The notes under the pieces: model-generated
Told to the model about the DNA's origin: nothing
Seen by the model: only the letters and a program-made list of their open reading frames with translations
Database searches by the model: none
Assembly (NCBI RefSeq): GCF_001705665.1
Contig: NZ_MDHA01000101.1
Coordinates: 1-57,766 of the forward strand
DNA from: Thioclava sp. SK-1
GTDB taxonomy: Bacteria; Pseudomonadota; Alphaproteobacteria; Rhodobacterales; Rhodobacteraceae
Length of the DNA: 57,766 nucleotides
Direction of reading: 5' to 3'
Program-made: the position numbers and the translations under genes
Shown: positions 8,682 through 16,323 of the stretch, one piece after another
Position numbering within the stretch: the first letter of the stretch is position 1
Layout of the letters: each line of letters opens with the position of its first letter

Positions 8682-9281
8682 CTATAGTGCTTCCGCTGCA
8701 ACCCCCGCATCCTCCAACTGCTCCCGATCGGGAAGATCGCGAAGGCTCTCCAACCCGAAGGCGACAAGAAACTGCTCGGTCGTCACGAAGGTGTAAGGCG
8801 CGCCGCGGCGCGGGGCCCTTGGCCCGGTCCCGATCAGCTCGCGCGCATGCAGGCGCCCGATCAGGTCGCGACTGATCTCCTTTCCGAAGACCTCCTTCAA
8901 CCCGTCGCGGGTGATCGGCTGATGGTAAGCGATCGCAGCCAGCACCGCGACGTCGAATTCATTCAGATCCAGCAACTGGTCGCCGACATCCGCCGCAGCG
9001 CGGATCGCGGGGGCGTAGACCGTGCGCGTCTGGAACATCCAGCCGCCGCCGACCTGGGCGATCTCAAACGCCCGCCCCTCCAGATCGGCTGACAGGTCTT
9101 CGACCAGCAGATCCACCGAGGCCCCCTGCCCTACGATCCGCGCCAGGTCCTCGCGCGCCACCGGCGCGGACGAGGCAAAGAGCACCGCCTCGATCCGGCG
9201 CATCCATTCCCCCCAGCGCAGCTCCGGCGGCAGGTCGGCCAGTTCTCGGTCAAGCTCAGGGGCGCGTCGATCCTTGGCCAT
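8682..9281 (-). CDS. scpB: ScpB-like condensin (SMC-Scp) subunit, plasmid-borne
   Basis: 199 residues, the usual ScpB length. The first winged helix shows IEAVLFASSAPVAREDLARIV; the second contains LAAIAYHQPITRDGLKEVFGKEIS, the best-conserved stretch of ScpB, and ends with GAPYTFVTTEQFLVAFGL. ScpB dimers bind the ScpA kleisin of the SMC complex in chromosome segregation. Here no smc or scpA is nearby; instead the gene starts 3 bases after the DUF1403 stop codon (stop TGA, three bases, ATG). This is probably a plasmid-specific paralogue that works with DUF1403 or borrows the chromosomal SMC complex. Confidence 0.88.
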   Translation of the reverse strand: MAKDRRAPELDRELADLPPELRWGEWMRRIEAVLFASSAPVAREDLARIVGQGASVDLLVEDLSADLEGRAFEIAQVGGGWMFQTRTVYAPAIRAAADVGDQLLDLNEFDVAVLAAIAYHQPITRDGLKEVFGKEISRDLIGRLHARELIGTGPRAPRRGAPYTFVTTEQFLVAFGLESLRDLPDREQLEDAGVAAEAL

Positions 9282-9284
9282 CGC

Positions 9285-10169
9285 TCAGACCCCGTAGAGC
9301 CGGAAGGTGTCTCGACCGGTAAGTTCGCGCACTGCGCCGAGATCGACCAATCGATCGCAAAGCCGCCGCGCAGCGCGATCCGGCAGGGGTAGCGCCGAAG
9401 GAACAACAGCATCGCGGGTCAGAAACATCTCGACCGCCTCCCCTGCCCCCTTGGCCCGCAACCTAGGAGTTACCGCGTTCAGATTTGCCGCGCGGCGGGT
9501 GAGGACAAAGGAGAGGCGTAGGGCCTCGATCGCCGAAGCGAGAAGCGCCCGATGGCAGGCCAGCCGCAGGTCCTCACCTCTCTTGCGCAGATCAGCGCGT
9601 TTCAGGCCCGCGGCCAGCAGCGGCACCACATGATCCCAGCCAAGTGTCTGCGCCAGCGCCGCATCCGCGAGGATCAGCGCCGGCACTTCGGCGCGGGGCG
9701 CCGCCATCAGCACCGCCTCCAGAACCATTGCGGCACGGGGCACCGGCGCGCCCTGCCCCGCATCGAGCCAGCCCGCGATCCGTTCGGCTTGAAGATCAGG
9801 CAGGGCCCTGCCGAGAGCCTTGACCGACACCGGTCGTTCCACCGCGCGCCGCCAGGCCAGGTAGGTTTCACCGGCCGGTCCGGGCAGATCGCCGGGGCGC
9901 AGAAAATTCACCATGTCGCGCAACTCTCCGGCCCGCCCCGGTCGACCGGAAAACGCAACGCAAGCCTCCGCCGCACGCAGCGCCAGCCTGTCCCGCAGCA
10001 AGGCCTGGGGCACGTCCTCGCGTTCCAGCACAAGGTACAGATGGCTCAGCGCTGCGCCTGAAAAGAACGTAACATCTTCAAGGGTTTCCGCGCGCGCGGA
10101 TGAGGCCCATGCGGGTATTCCGGACGGGGTGCCAAGGGCATTGAGGGGATCTGGCCGGGCGAATGTCAT
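9285..10169 (-). CDS. DUF1403 family protein, partner of plasmid ScpB
   Basis: 294 residues, largely helical, starting M-T-F-A-R-P-D-P-L-N. Features of DUF1403 are DVTFFSGAALSHLYLVLE near residue 35 and a Leu/Ala/Arg-rich middle. The last 30 residues (RAARRLCDRLVDLGAVRELT then TFRLYG) look like a small winged helix. The family has no assigned biochemical function but commonly precedes scpB on alphaproteobacterial plasmids, as here, 3 bases apart. A role in plasmid segregation, perhaps replacing ScpA, is an inference. It is divergent from the recombinase gene; the shared 156-bp gap contains a striking inverted repeat. Confidence 0.8.
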   Translation of the reverse strand: MTFARPDPLNALGTPSGIPAWASSARAETLEDVTFFSGAALSHLYLVLEREDVPQALLRDRLALRAAEACVAFSGRPGRAGELRDMVNFLRPGDLPGPAGETYLAWRRAVERPVSVKALGRALPDLQAERIAGWLDAGQGAPVPRAAMVLEAVLMAAPRAEVPALILADAALAQTLGWDHVVPLLAAGLKRADLRKRGEDLRLACHRALLASAIEALRLSFVLTRRAANLNAVTPRLRAKGAGEAVEMFLTRDAVVPSALPLPDRAARRLCDRLVDLGAVRELTGRDTFRLYGV

Positions 10170-10243
10170 GGCCGCATCCTACATGGAGGCGGCGCTTTTG
10201 GCTATATAATTGCGATCAAAGAGCCCCATCTTGCCGAACGCAA

Positions 10244-10276
10244 TAATGTCCAATAAGTTTGCATTATCGGACATTA
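10244..10276. other. Candidate recombinase crossover site (13-7-13 inverted repeat)
   Basis: Left arm TAATGTCCAATAA (10244-10256), spacer GTTTGCA, right arm TTATCGGACATTA (10264-10276). The arms are inverted repeats with one mismatch. The ATAA-spacer-TTAT core matches the layout of loxP and dif sites, and the site lies 50 bases before a tyrosine recombinase gene. It could instead be an operator for the divergent promoters. Confidence 0.5.
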
Positions 10277-10325
10277 CTAGATATGTAGCGAAACCGTCCA
10301 ACTTCATCACCGGAGTCAGCGAGAA

Positions 10326-11435
10326 ATGCCCTCAGAGACCGAGAAATCGACATCTGCGCCCTCTGCAGAGCATGAGGTTTCGCGCGGCGACGACAGGGGT
10401 CACAAGGAAAGCACCAGCATTGCCCTGCCCGCACATGTCGCGGGCTCCGGCGCCTTGGACCGACTGGTAGACACCGCCCGCGCGTATGCCCGCGCCGCGG
10501 CTTCGGACAACACGCTGAGAGCCTATGCCAAGGACTGGGCTCACTTCACACGCTGGTGCCGGATGAAGGGCACGGACCCGCTGCCGCCCTCACCGGACAT
10601 AATCGGGCTTTACCTCGCCGATCTGGCGTCCGGGTCGGGCGCTTTGCCGTCGGCGTCCCGTCCTCTGTCGGTCAGCACCATCGAACGACGCCTGTCGGGT
10701 CTCACCTGGAACTGCGCGCAGCGCGGCTTTTCCCTCGACCGCAAGAACCGGCACATCGCCGCGGTTTTGGCCGGGATCAGGCGCAAACACGCGCGGCCAC
10801 CGGTGCAGAAGGCAGCCATCCTTGCCGAAGACATCGTCGCGATGGTTGCCACCCTGCCCTATGACTTGCGTGGCCTAAGAGATCGGGCCATCCTGTTCTT
10901 GGGATATGCTGGCGGCCTGCGCCGGTCCGAGATCGTCAGTCTGGACGTACACAAGGACGACACCCCGGAGTCCGGCGGCTGGATCGAAATCTTGGACAAG
11001 GGCGCCCTCCTGACGCTCAACGCCAAGACCGGTTGGCGCGAGGTCGAAATCGGCCGCGGCTCGACGGATCAGACCTGCCCGGTACACGCGCTCGAGCAAT
11101 GGCTGCACTTCGCGAAGATAGACTTCGGGCCGGTCTTTGTCAGCACGTCACGTGATGGCAAGTGCGCCTACGAAACGCGGCTCAACGACAAGCATGTTGC
11201 ACGGCTGATCAAGCGCACAGTGCTGCACGCGGGCATCCGCCCCGACCTGCCCGAGACGGAGCGCCTCGCGCTGTTCTCAGGCCACAGCCTGCGTGCTGGC
11301 CTCGCCAGTTCGGCAGAGGTCGACGAACGCCACGTCCAGAAACATCTCGGGCACGCTTCGGCCGAGATGACCCGCCGTTACCAGCGCAGGCGCGATCGGT
11401 TCCGGGTGAACCTGACCAAGGCCGCCGGCCTTTGA
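10326..11435 (+). CDS. Tyrosine-type site-specific recombinase
   Basis: 369 residues. An N-terminal SAM-like core-binding domain (about 45-155) starts with DRLVDTARAYARAAASDNTL. The catalytic domain shows Arg in GGLRRSEIVSL (about 199), His and Arg in SGHSLRAGLASS (320, 323), His in HLGHAS (343) and the nucleophile Tyr in MTRRYQRR (352), so all key residues are present. Phage and plasmid recombinases of this type integrate elements or resolve plasmid dimers. Its place between partition genes and repABC favours dimer resolution. The start at 10326 lacks a clear ribosome binding site; a later start near the SAM-like domain is possible because the first 40 residues are low complexity. Confidence 0.88.
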   Translation: MPSETEKSTSAPSAEHEVSRGDDRGHKESTSIALPAHVAGSGALDRLVDTARAYARAAASDNTLRAYAKDWAHFTRWCRMKGTDPLPPSPDIIGLYLADLASGSGALPSASRPLSVSTIERRLSGLTWNCAQRGFSLDRKNRHIAAVLAGIRRKHARPPVQKAAILAEDIVAMVATLPYDLRGLRDRAILFLGYAGGLRRSEIVSLDVHKDDTPESGGWIEILDKGALLTLNAKTGWREVEIGRGSTDQTCPVHALEQWLHFAKIDFGPVFVSTSRDGKCAYETRLNDKHVARLIKRTVLHAGIRPDLPETERLALFSGHSLRAGLASSAEVDERHVQKHLGHASAEMTRRYQRRRDRFRVNLTKAAGL

Positions 11436-11447
11436 ACCCTTGCCCCA

Positions 11448-12806
11448 TCACGCCGCCTGCCCGCTGAGCCTGCCATAGAAGCTGCGCTCGAGGTGCAGCT
11501 CCCCTGCCCCGGCCTTCTCGACCATGCCGCGCAGATAACCGCCAGGCGAGGCAACCTCACCCGCGCTATGTTTTTCAAAGACAAGGGCCAGCGCCGCCGT
11601 AGCCACCTGCTTGCCCAGCCGGTCCTGCGCCACGTTCCAAGCGTGTTCAGACACCCCGATCATAGGTCTGAGCTGCCCCGCCACCCGATGCAGATCGTTC
11701 CAATTCTTCAGGAACCCGCCCATATTGCGCGCCCAGGATGCGAATTCGGGACAGGCGTGCATCACGGTGGGCAGATCCAGCCCGGCGCATTTCTTGCGGA
11801 CTTCAGCTACCCATTCTTCCAACTCGCTATCAACCTGTTCCGCGGGCCGAGCATTGGGCGTCACGCTTACGGGTTCCTCATTTTCTGAGGAATTACGAGT
11901 TACAGGATTAAGTTGGTTTGTATTTAGTATGTGGGTGTCAGAAATGAGCTCCCTGGGGTCCATTTCTTGATTCTTCTCCGGCATTTGTTCATTACTTACC
12001 GACGCGTTTTCCACAGGCTGAACGATCTCGGTCGCCTTAAGATAGGCAGCTTCAACGCGTTCCTGGAGCTCCTTAAACCAGCTCAACAGCCGCGCAAGCT
12101 GCTCGGACGCTTCATGGCGACGCGGAAGCCGCTCCAGAAGCTCATCAAAAAGCCGCGTGAACTGCGCCCAGGGGCCGCGCATCGCGCTGCTGACGGCTGC
12201 CTCGATCCGCGCGCGGATCATCCGGCGCGCTACGGTGATCTGGCGCTTCAAACGCTGGCAGAGCTCGCGCTCAACCTGAAGCTCGGCGTGCAGCTCCTCG
12301 AATGCCTCGACACGCGCCGACAGCGGCGACAGATCGAAGCCATAGGCCTCGACGATGCGCCCCTCGGCGTCCCTGCGGCCCCACCGTTTGCCGTTGGGAC
12401 TGTCCTGGAAGGAAATCACCCCGGCCTCGGCCAGACGCCGGGCGTGGCGTTTGAGCGCGGAAAGCGAGAACCCCGTCTGCTCCATAAGATAGGCGTTCGA
12501 CGCCCAGACGATCGGGCGCTGCCCCTCTTCCCAGTCTTGGGCCTGAGTGAAGGCCCCGAGCGTGTCGAGAAGCATCATGTCCCCCGCCTTGAGGCCAATG
12601 TAAGCTCCCACCCGCTTTACCGCCACAAAGGCGCGCGATTTGGGTACAGCAGCCCGTTCACCGGCTTGGGCAAGCTGTTCTGAGGCCGCGAGAGCTGCAG
12701 TCGCCTTGCGCCAGCCAGAGGGCTGCCAGTTGATGGGCACAGCTCTCTCATGCTGAGGCGTGCCTGCCTCAGTTGCTCCTGGCGGAGCGTCACCGTATTT
12801 TTCCAT
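11448..12806 (-). CDS. repC: RepC replication initiator of the repABC operon
   Basis: 452 residues. The N-terminal domain contains a winged helix, with EQTGFSLSALKRHARRLAEAGVISF, and the RepC hallmark SPNGKRWGRR near residue 135. A coiled region (about 180-240) follows, then a variable Ser/Glu-rich linker, and a C-terminal domain ending SPGGYLRGMVEKAGAGEL. RepC binds and opens the origin, which in repABC plasmids lies within repC itself. It is separated from repB by a 175-bp gap that holds the antisense RNA. Its stop codon is 12 bases from the end of the convergent recombinase gene. Confidence 0.95.
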   Translation of the reverse strand: MEKYGDAPPGATEAGTPQHERAVPINWQPSGWRKATAALAASEQLAQAGERAAVPKSRAFVAVKRVGAYIGLKAGDMMLLDTLGAFTQAQDWEEGQRPIVWASNAYLMEQTGFSLSALKRHARRLAEAGVISFQDSPNGKRWGRRDAEGRIVEAYGFDLSPLSARVEAFEELHAELQVERELCQRLKRQITVARRMIRARIEAAVSSAMRGPWAQFTRLFDELLERLPRRHEASEQLARLLSWFKELQERVEAAYLKATEIVQPVENASVSNEQMPEKNQEMDPRELISDTHILNTNQLNPVTRNSSENEEPVSVTPNARPAEQVDSELEEWVAEVRKKCAGLDLPTVMHACPEFASWARNMGGFLKNWNDLHRVAGQLRPMIGVSEHAWNVAQDRLGKQVATAALALVFEKHSAGEVASPGGYLRGMVEKAGAGELHLERSFYGRLSGQAA

Positions 12807-12879
12807 TTTCTGTCAGCAGACAAAGAAATCCCGTTCGCCCAGAAGCGTTTTCTCTTGTATGGCGATTCGCTGGCTGCTA

Positions 12880-12950
12880 GTTTCTAGGTGTCTAATCTAA
12901 GAATTGCGCTCTGCGCAGCAGCCCTCGAAGCTTCGGTTTCGGGGGTTTTC
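12880..12950 (+). ncRNA. Candidate counter-transcribed antisense RNA of repABC
   Basis: In the repB-repC gap and opposite to repC, a hairpin CCCTCGAA (12922-12929) / TTCGGGGG (12938-12945) is followed by TTTTCTTTG, a typical terminator on the plus strand. A possible promoter is TTGTAT (12855-12860), 17 bases, TAGTTT (12878-12883). In repABC plasmids a small antisense RNA from exactly this gap lowers RepC synthesis and sets incompatibility. The 5' end is a guess. Confidence 0.55.
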
Positions 12951-12981
12951 TTTGTTTACCTTTCCTCCTTTCTGCTCGTCC

Positions 12982-13953
12982 TCATTTGCCATCGTCCGAG
13001 TTTACATCTGTAAACTCGGCGTAGGATCTCTTGATGATGTCCTCAAGATTGCTCTCAAGCCAGCTCGCGAACCCGGCGCTTGGGCCGGATTTCTTCACCG
13101 ACAACGACAGGCTGCCTCGGCTTGCCTTGATGACAACGCCGTCCAGCGGCGTGATCTCACGCGGGGCGCTGGACTCTTTCGTTCCGCGCTTGCCTGCTTC
13201 CTTGATCAGCGTTTCCAAGCGTTCATCAGACGTCAACGCGGCGCTCATCTTGGCCAGCAGGTCATGCGCGACCTTCTCGGTCAGCTTGCGGTCAAGGAAC
13301 AGCTCAGCCAAATCGGTCCACCGCGGCCGGCCGGATTTCGGCGCGGCACCGATCAGGTCGCCGACCCTGGACGGGACGTTCTGCGTCACCTTCGTCAGGT
13401 GCGAATGCCCCGAGGCGGAAAGATTCAAGACCTGACGCACCGTCCCGCTATCGTGACCCGCGGCCTGGATCGCTTCGGCAAAGCGCGCCTTCTCATAGAA
13501 CGAGAGGTTGCGCCGCGCGGCATTCTCCAGCCCCTTGGCCAACAAGGCCGTGGCGTCGTCGACATCATGAACGTTCGCACGCACCTTGATGCCGAGTTCC
13601 CGGCACGCCTTCAGACGGCGGCGGCCATAGATCGCCTCGAAGCGCCCATCGCCAGCCTTGGAGCGCCGGACCAGGATTGGCACCTGCTGACCGCCATCAC
13701 GGATGCTGTTCTTGAGCGCCTCGAAACCCTCATCGTCATCCTCGGCGTTTACAGCTGTAAACTCATCCAGTCGGTCCTTGGGCCCCCAATCGTCGATCAG
13801 TCCGGGATCGATCTCGCGGATAGACGCAAGCGAGCCCTGCAGCGCACCCAACGCGGGCGCACTGGTCTTGGGGGGCCGTTCAGTCGACGTGTTGCCCGAG
13901 CGCGCGATCGTGTTCGCGATGCCCGACATATCCCGCAGGGACTTTCTGGCCAT
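12982..13953 (-). CDS. repB: RepB, ParB-type partition protein
   Basis: 323 residues. The N-terminal ParB/RepB domain (about 65-165) has LVRRSKAGDGRFEAIYGRRR and the later ENAARRNLSFYEKARFAEAI, followed by a helix-turn-helix zone (about 165-195). RepB binds parS palindromes and is moved by RepA ATPase to place plasmid copies in each daughter cell. The start codon shares one base with the repA stop (TAATG), so translation is coupled. Two of the three parS-like palindromes lie within this gene. Confidence 0.94.
   Translation of the reverse strand: MARKSLRDMSGIANTIARSGNTSTERPPKTSAPALGALQGSLASIREIDPGLIDDWGPKDRLDEFTAVNAEDDDEGFEALKNSIRDGGQQVPILVRRSKAGDGRFEAIYGRRRLKACRELGIKVRANVHDVDDATALLAKGLENAARRNLSFYEKARFAEAIQAAGHDSGTVRQVLNLSASGHSHLTKVTQNVPSRVGDLIGAAPKSGRPRWTDLAELFLDRKLTEKVAHDLLAKMSAALTSDERLETLIKEAGKRGTKESSAPREITPLDGVVIKASRGSLSLSVKKSGPSAGFASWLESNLEDIIKRSYAEFTDVNSDDGK
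13000..13015. repeat. parS-like palindrome (repB 3' end)
   Basis: GTTTACATCTGTAAAC differs by one base from the perfect palindromes at 13747 and 15285. Flanking bases extend the symmetry to CCGA/TCGG (12996-13019). It lies inside the last codons of repB. Confidence 0.65.
13747..13762. repeat. parS-like palindrome within repB
   Basis: GTTTACAGCTGTAAAC, a perfect 16-bp palindrome identical to the copy at 15285. It is coding sequence in the N-terminal part of repB. Perfect palindromes of this kind are the RepB binding sites of repABC plasmids and define compatibility groups. Confidence 0.75.
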
Positions 13954-15137
13954 TATTTACGCCCCCATGCTTGGTGCATCATGACTTCGACTTCGTGACC
14001 CACGGCATCCATCGAGGCTTTGGAACGGTCGTAGGTCGCGCGGGTCATTTCCGAACGAACAACCTCATAGATCGACTGTTTGAGCATGGTCGCGTCACTG
14101 ATCGCCGTGCTTTTCAGAGCGGTCGCAGACATGACGCGGTCCTGGAACAGCGCGCGCATGAACGACGTCAGCTGCTGCGAAGGAACATCCGTGGGCTCAT
14201 CCCGCGTGATCAGGAACTTGAAGTGATCATACTGCAGCGTCGCGCCCGCATCCTCGATCACCCCCATGTAGGCCCCGGCCAGCTCGAGGAACTGAGCGGT
14301 CGAAGACACGTCCAGCATCGAAGGCGTCAGCGGCACGATCAAAGAGCTGGCGGCGGCCATACCGGCGATGGTCAGGAAACCCAGCTGCGGCGGGCTGTCC
14401 ATCAGGACAAGGTCGAAATCATCCTCGACCTGGGACAAGGCATTGCGGATCCGGGTAAAGAACGGCTGGTCCGGGTCCGAATGGACGGCGGATTCCGTCT
14501 CGAACTCCGACAGCAGCAGTCGCGACGGAGCAATCGAGATACCCGGAAAGTAGGTGGGAACGACGACATCGGCCATGCTGACCGGGTCGTCGTAGCGGAT
14601 CGCGTCATAGACCGTCAGCCCATCGAATTCGATTTCCGGACTGATGCCGCACATGGACGTAAGCGACCCCTGAGGGTCAAGATCCACGACCAACACGCGA
14701 TAGCCCCGGAGCGCGAAGTAATGCGCAAGATGGACACTCGTGGTGCTCTTGCTCGAGCCGCCCTTGAAGTTCATCAACTGCCAAATCTGCAGTTTCTCGT
14801 CTCCGGATCTGCGGGGTAGATAGCGCCCTTTCTTGCGAGACGACTTTTCCAGGATCTGGCGCGCATCCCATATCTCTTGCGCGGTATAATAGCGCCGCCC
14901 GCCACGCACGTCGTCGGGTTCGGGGATCGTTCCTTCTGAGTGCACCTTGCGCATAAACTGACCGGAGACCCCAAGAAGTTCTGCCGCCTCAGGTGCGGAG
15001 AAAGACCGTAGCGTTTTACTGCTGTCTGGGGCAAAAGCAGAGAGCAGATGTTCCCGGATCGCAGCATTCAACCGCTCGGAAATATCTGTCGCGAGCGCTG
15101 AGGGCTTCTCACTAGCCAGTGGTGTCACAGGAATCAT
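13953..15137 (-). CDS. repA: RepA, ParA-type partition ATPase
   Basis: 394 residues. An N-terminal MerR-like helix-turn-helix (about 45-95, FSAPEAAELLGVSGQFMRKV) precedes the ParA domain with deviant Walker A FKGGSSKSTTS (about 125-135), Walker A' VVDLDPQGSLTS and DLVLMDSPPQLG. RepA ATPase drives partition together with RepB and represses the repABC promoter. First gene of the operon, with repB and repC following on the minus strand. Confidence 0.95.
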   Translation of the reverse strand: MIPVTPLASEKPSALATDISERLNAAIREHLLSAFAPDSSKTLRSFSAPEAAELLGVSGQFMRKVHSEGTIPEPDDVRGGRRYYTAQEIWDARQILEKSSRKKGRYLPRRSGDEKLQIWQLMNFKGGSSKSTTSVHLAHYFALRGYRVLVVDLDPQGSLTSMCGISPEIEFDGLTVYDAIRYDDPVSMADVVVPTYFPGISIAPSRLLLSEFETESAVHSDPDQPFFTRIRNALSQVEDDFDLVLMDSPPQLGFLTIAGMAAASSLIVPLTPSMLDVSSTAQFLELAGAYMGVIEDAGATLQYDHFKFLITRDEPTDVPSQQLTSFMRALFQDRVMSATALKSTAISDATMLKQSIYEVVRSEMTRATYDRSKASMDAVGHEVEVMMHQAWGRK

Positions 15138-15685
15138 CTGGTTGCCTCAAATTCGAAAATGCGGCCTTTTTCGCGCCACTTGAGGACAAGAGCCTTGATT
15201 CACGGGTCTAAGTCAAGTTTTTTCGCTATATAGTGTCTAACGACGCGGTCAGAGACTACATGCGCTGACCGACTTGCCCCCCGGGTTTACAGCTGTAAAC
15301 GGGCTGGCAGATGAGATCCCCGGCGAGCCCTCAACCTAGGCAGCATCACGGGGCCCCAAGGGAATGACTGCCGTACCGACAGAACGCCTTGGCTCAAAGC
15401 CTTACTGAGCCTGGCATTGAAACCGGTCCAGTGCATGAACCATTGGCATGATCATGGCATCGTCGTCCAAGCCAGCGAGTAAGCGATGAGTGAAGGCGCT
15501 ATCCCGGACGAAGCGCCGCAGTCAAAATCGGTACAGGTAGTGAACAGCGCTTTCATCGCAAATGTCGCGATGTGGCCTTGGATAAGGGGGACCGAACAAA
15601 GAGGCCCTCGCGCCACGTAACCGAGGCTTGCTGCCGAAATCAGCGCATGTGGCCGACAGGTGTACCGCGCAGCTCCGGTGTCATA
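15138..15685. promoter_or_regulatory. repABC control region upstream of repA
   Basis: About 550 bases with no convincing gene. The part next to repA has an AT-rich stretch with CTATATAG (15226-15233), a likely place for the repA promoter or RepA operator, although no clean -35/-10 pair was found. A parS-like palindrome stands at 15285. From about 15330 to 15685 nothing recognisable was found; short frames there do not resemble known proteins. Confidence 0.4.
15285..15300. repeat. parS-like palindrome upstream of repA
   Basis: GTTTACAGCTGTAAAC, a perfect 16-bp palindrome about 150 bases upstream of the repA start, identical to the copy inside repB. The likely main centromere of the plasmid. 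Confidence 0.75.
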
Positions 15686-15949
15686 ATGGCTGGGCTACCC
15701 ACCAGTGGCATCGCTCCCGAGAAGCTCTCGGGACTGGTGATCCACCTTGCCTTCTACGCGGACTGGCCGGTGGCGATCTGTTCGGTTCTCAAAATGCATG
15801 CGCTCGTTGCCGATCTTTGTTTGCGTGACGGGCTGGCCCCGCGAGGCCGCAACCTTTTGACCGTGGCGGCACTGCTGGCCATGGGGCAGGCGGACCAAAT
15901 TGGGTACTACCTCGGACGTGCAATGGAGGCCCGGCTGACGCCGGCTTAA
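15686..15949 (+). pseudogene. Carboxymuconolactone decarboxylase-like remnant
   Basis: The frame reads VIHLAFYADWPVAICSVLKM, the end of one carboxymuconolactone decarboxylase (CMD) repeat. It then reads LAPRGRNLLTVAALLAMGQA and DQIGYYLGRAMEARL, the beginning of a second repeat, where it stops. The complete two-repeat homologue at 24693-25400 has the matching LAHLAFYAGWPRAMSAV and LSPRDRSLATVAALVMIGQ. The first repeat lacks its front and the second its end, so this is debris rather than a working gene. It indicates that the neighbouring redox cluster once extended further towards repA. Confidence 0.65.
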
Positions 15950-16323
15950 GCCGCCGGGCGGTGCGTCTCCCCGCCCATTGCACCGGCTACCCGCGGGCCC
16001 TCTCTGCTCCCGGTGCAGCGTTTACTGGCAGAAATTTTTCCGTTTCGAGGCTGGTGCGCTTACCGCACGGCACGCCCATCCTCTCAACCAAACACGCTAC
16101 GCCACCGTGGGCTGCGCACTCGTGCGGATCGAGAGGCAGGCGGCGGTAGAGGCTGCACCGGCATTGATGAATCCACAGCATGAGCGCAATTGGACCTCAT
16201 GGCCTAATGAGCAGGGTGTCCCCGTGTTAATCTGTTCGCACACCCCGGTCTACCGCGCAAACCGGCGTAAAATCCCGCGCCTGGTGCGGCGCGGCAAATA
16301 AAAGACTCTGAAGGAGTGATCCC
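15950..16323. other. Non-coding gap before the alcohol dehydrogenase
   Basis: About 370 bases without a recognisable gene, only short frames of odd composition. The last 15 bases hold the ribosome binding site AAGGAG of the following gene. A promoter for that gene should be here but none was clear. Confidence 0.4.

Noticed and set aside
12904-13998. 364-residue plus-strand frame over repB
   Set aside because: Antisense shadow of repB; composition is unlike a protein and no motif is seen.
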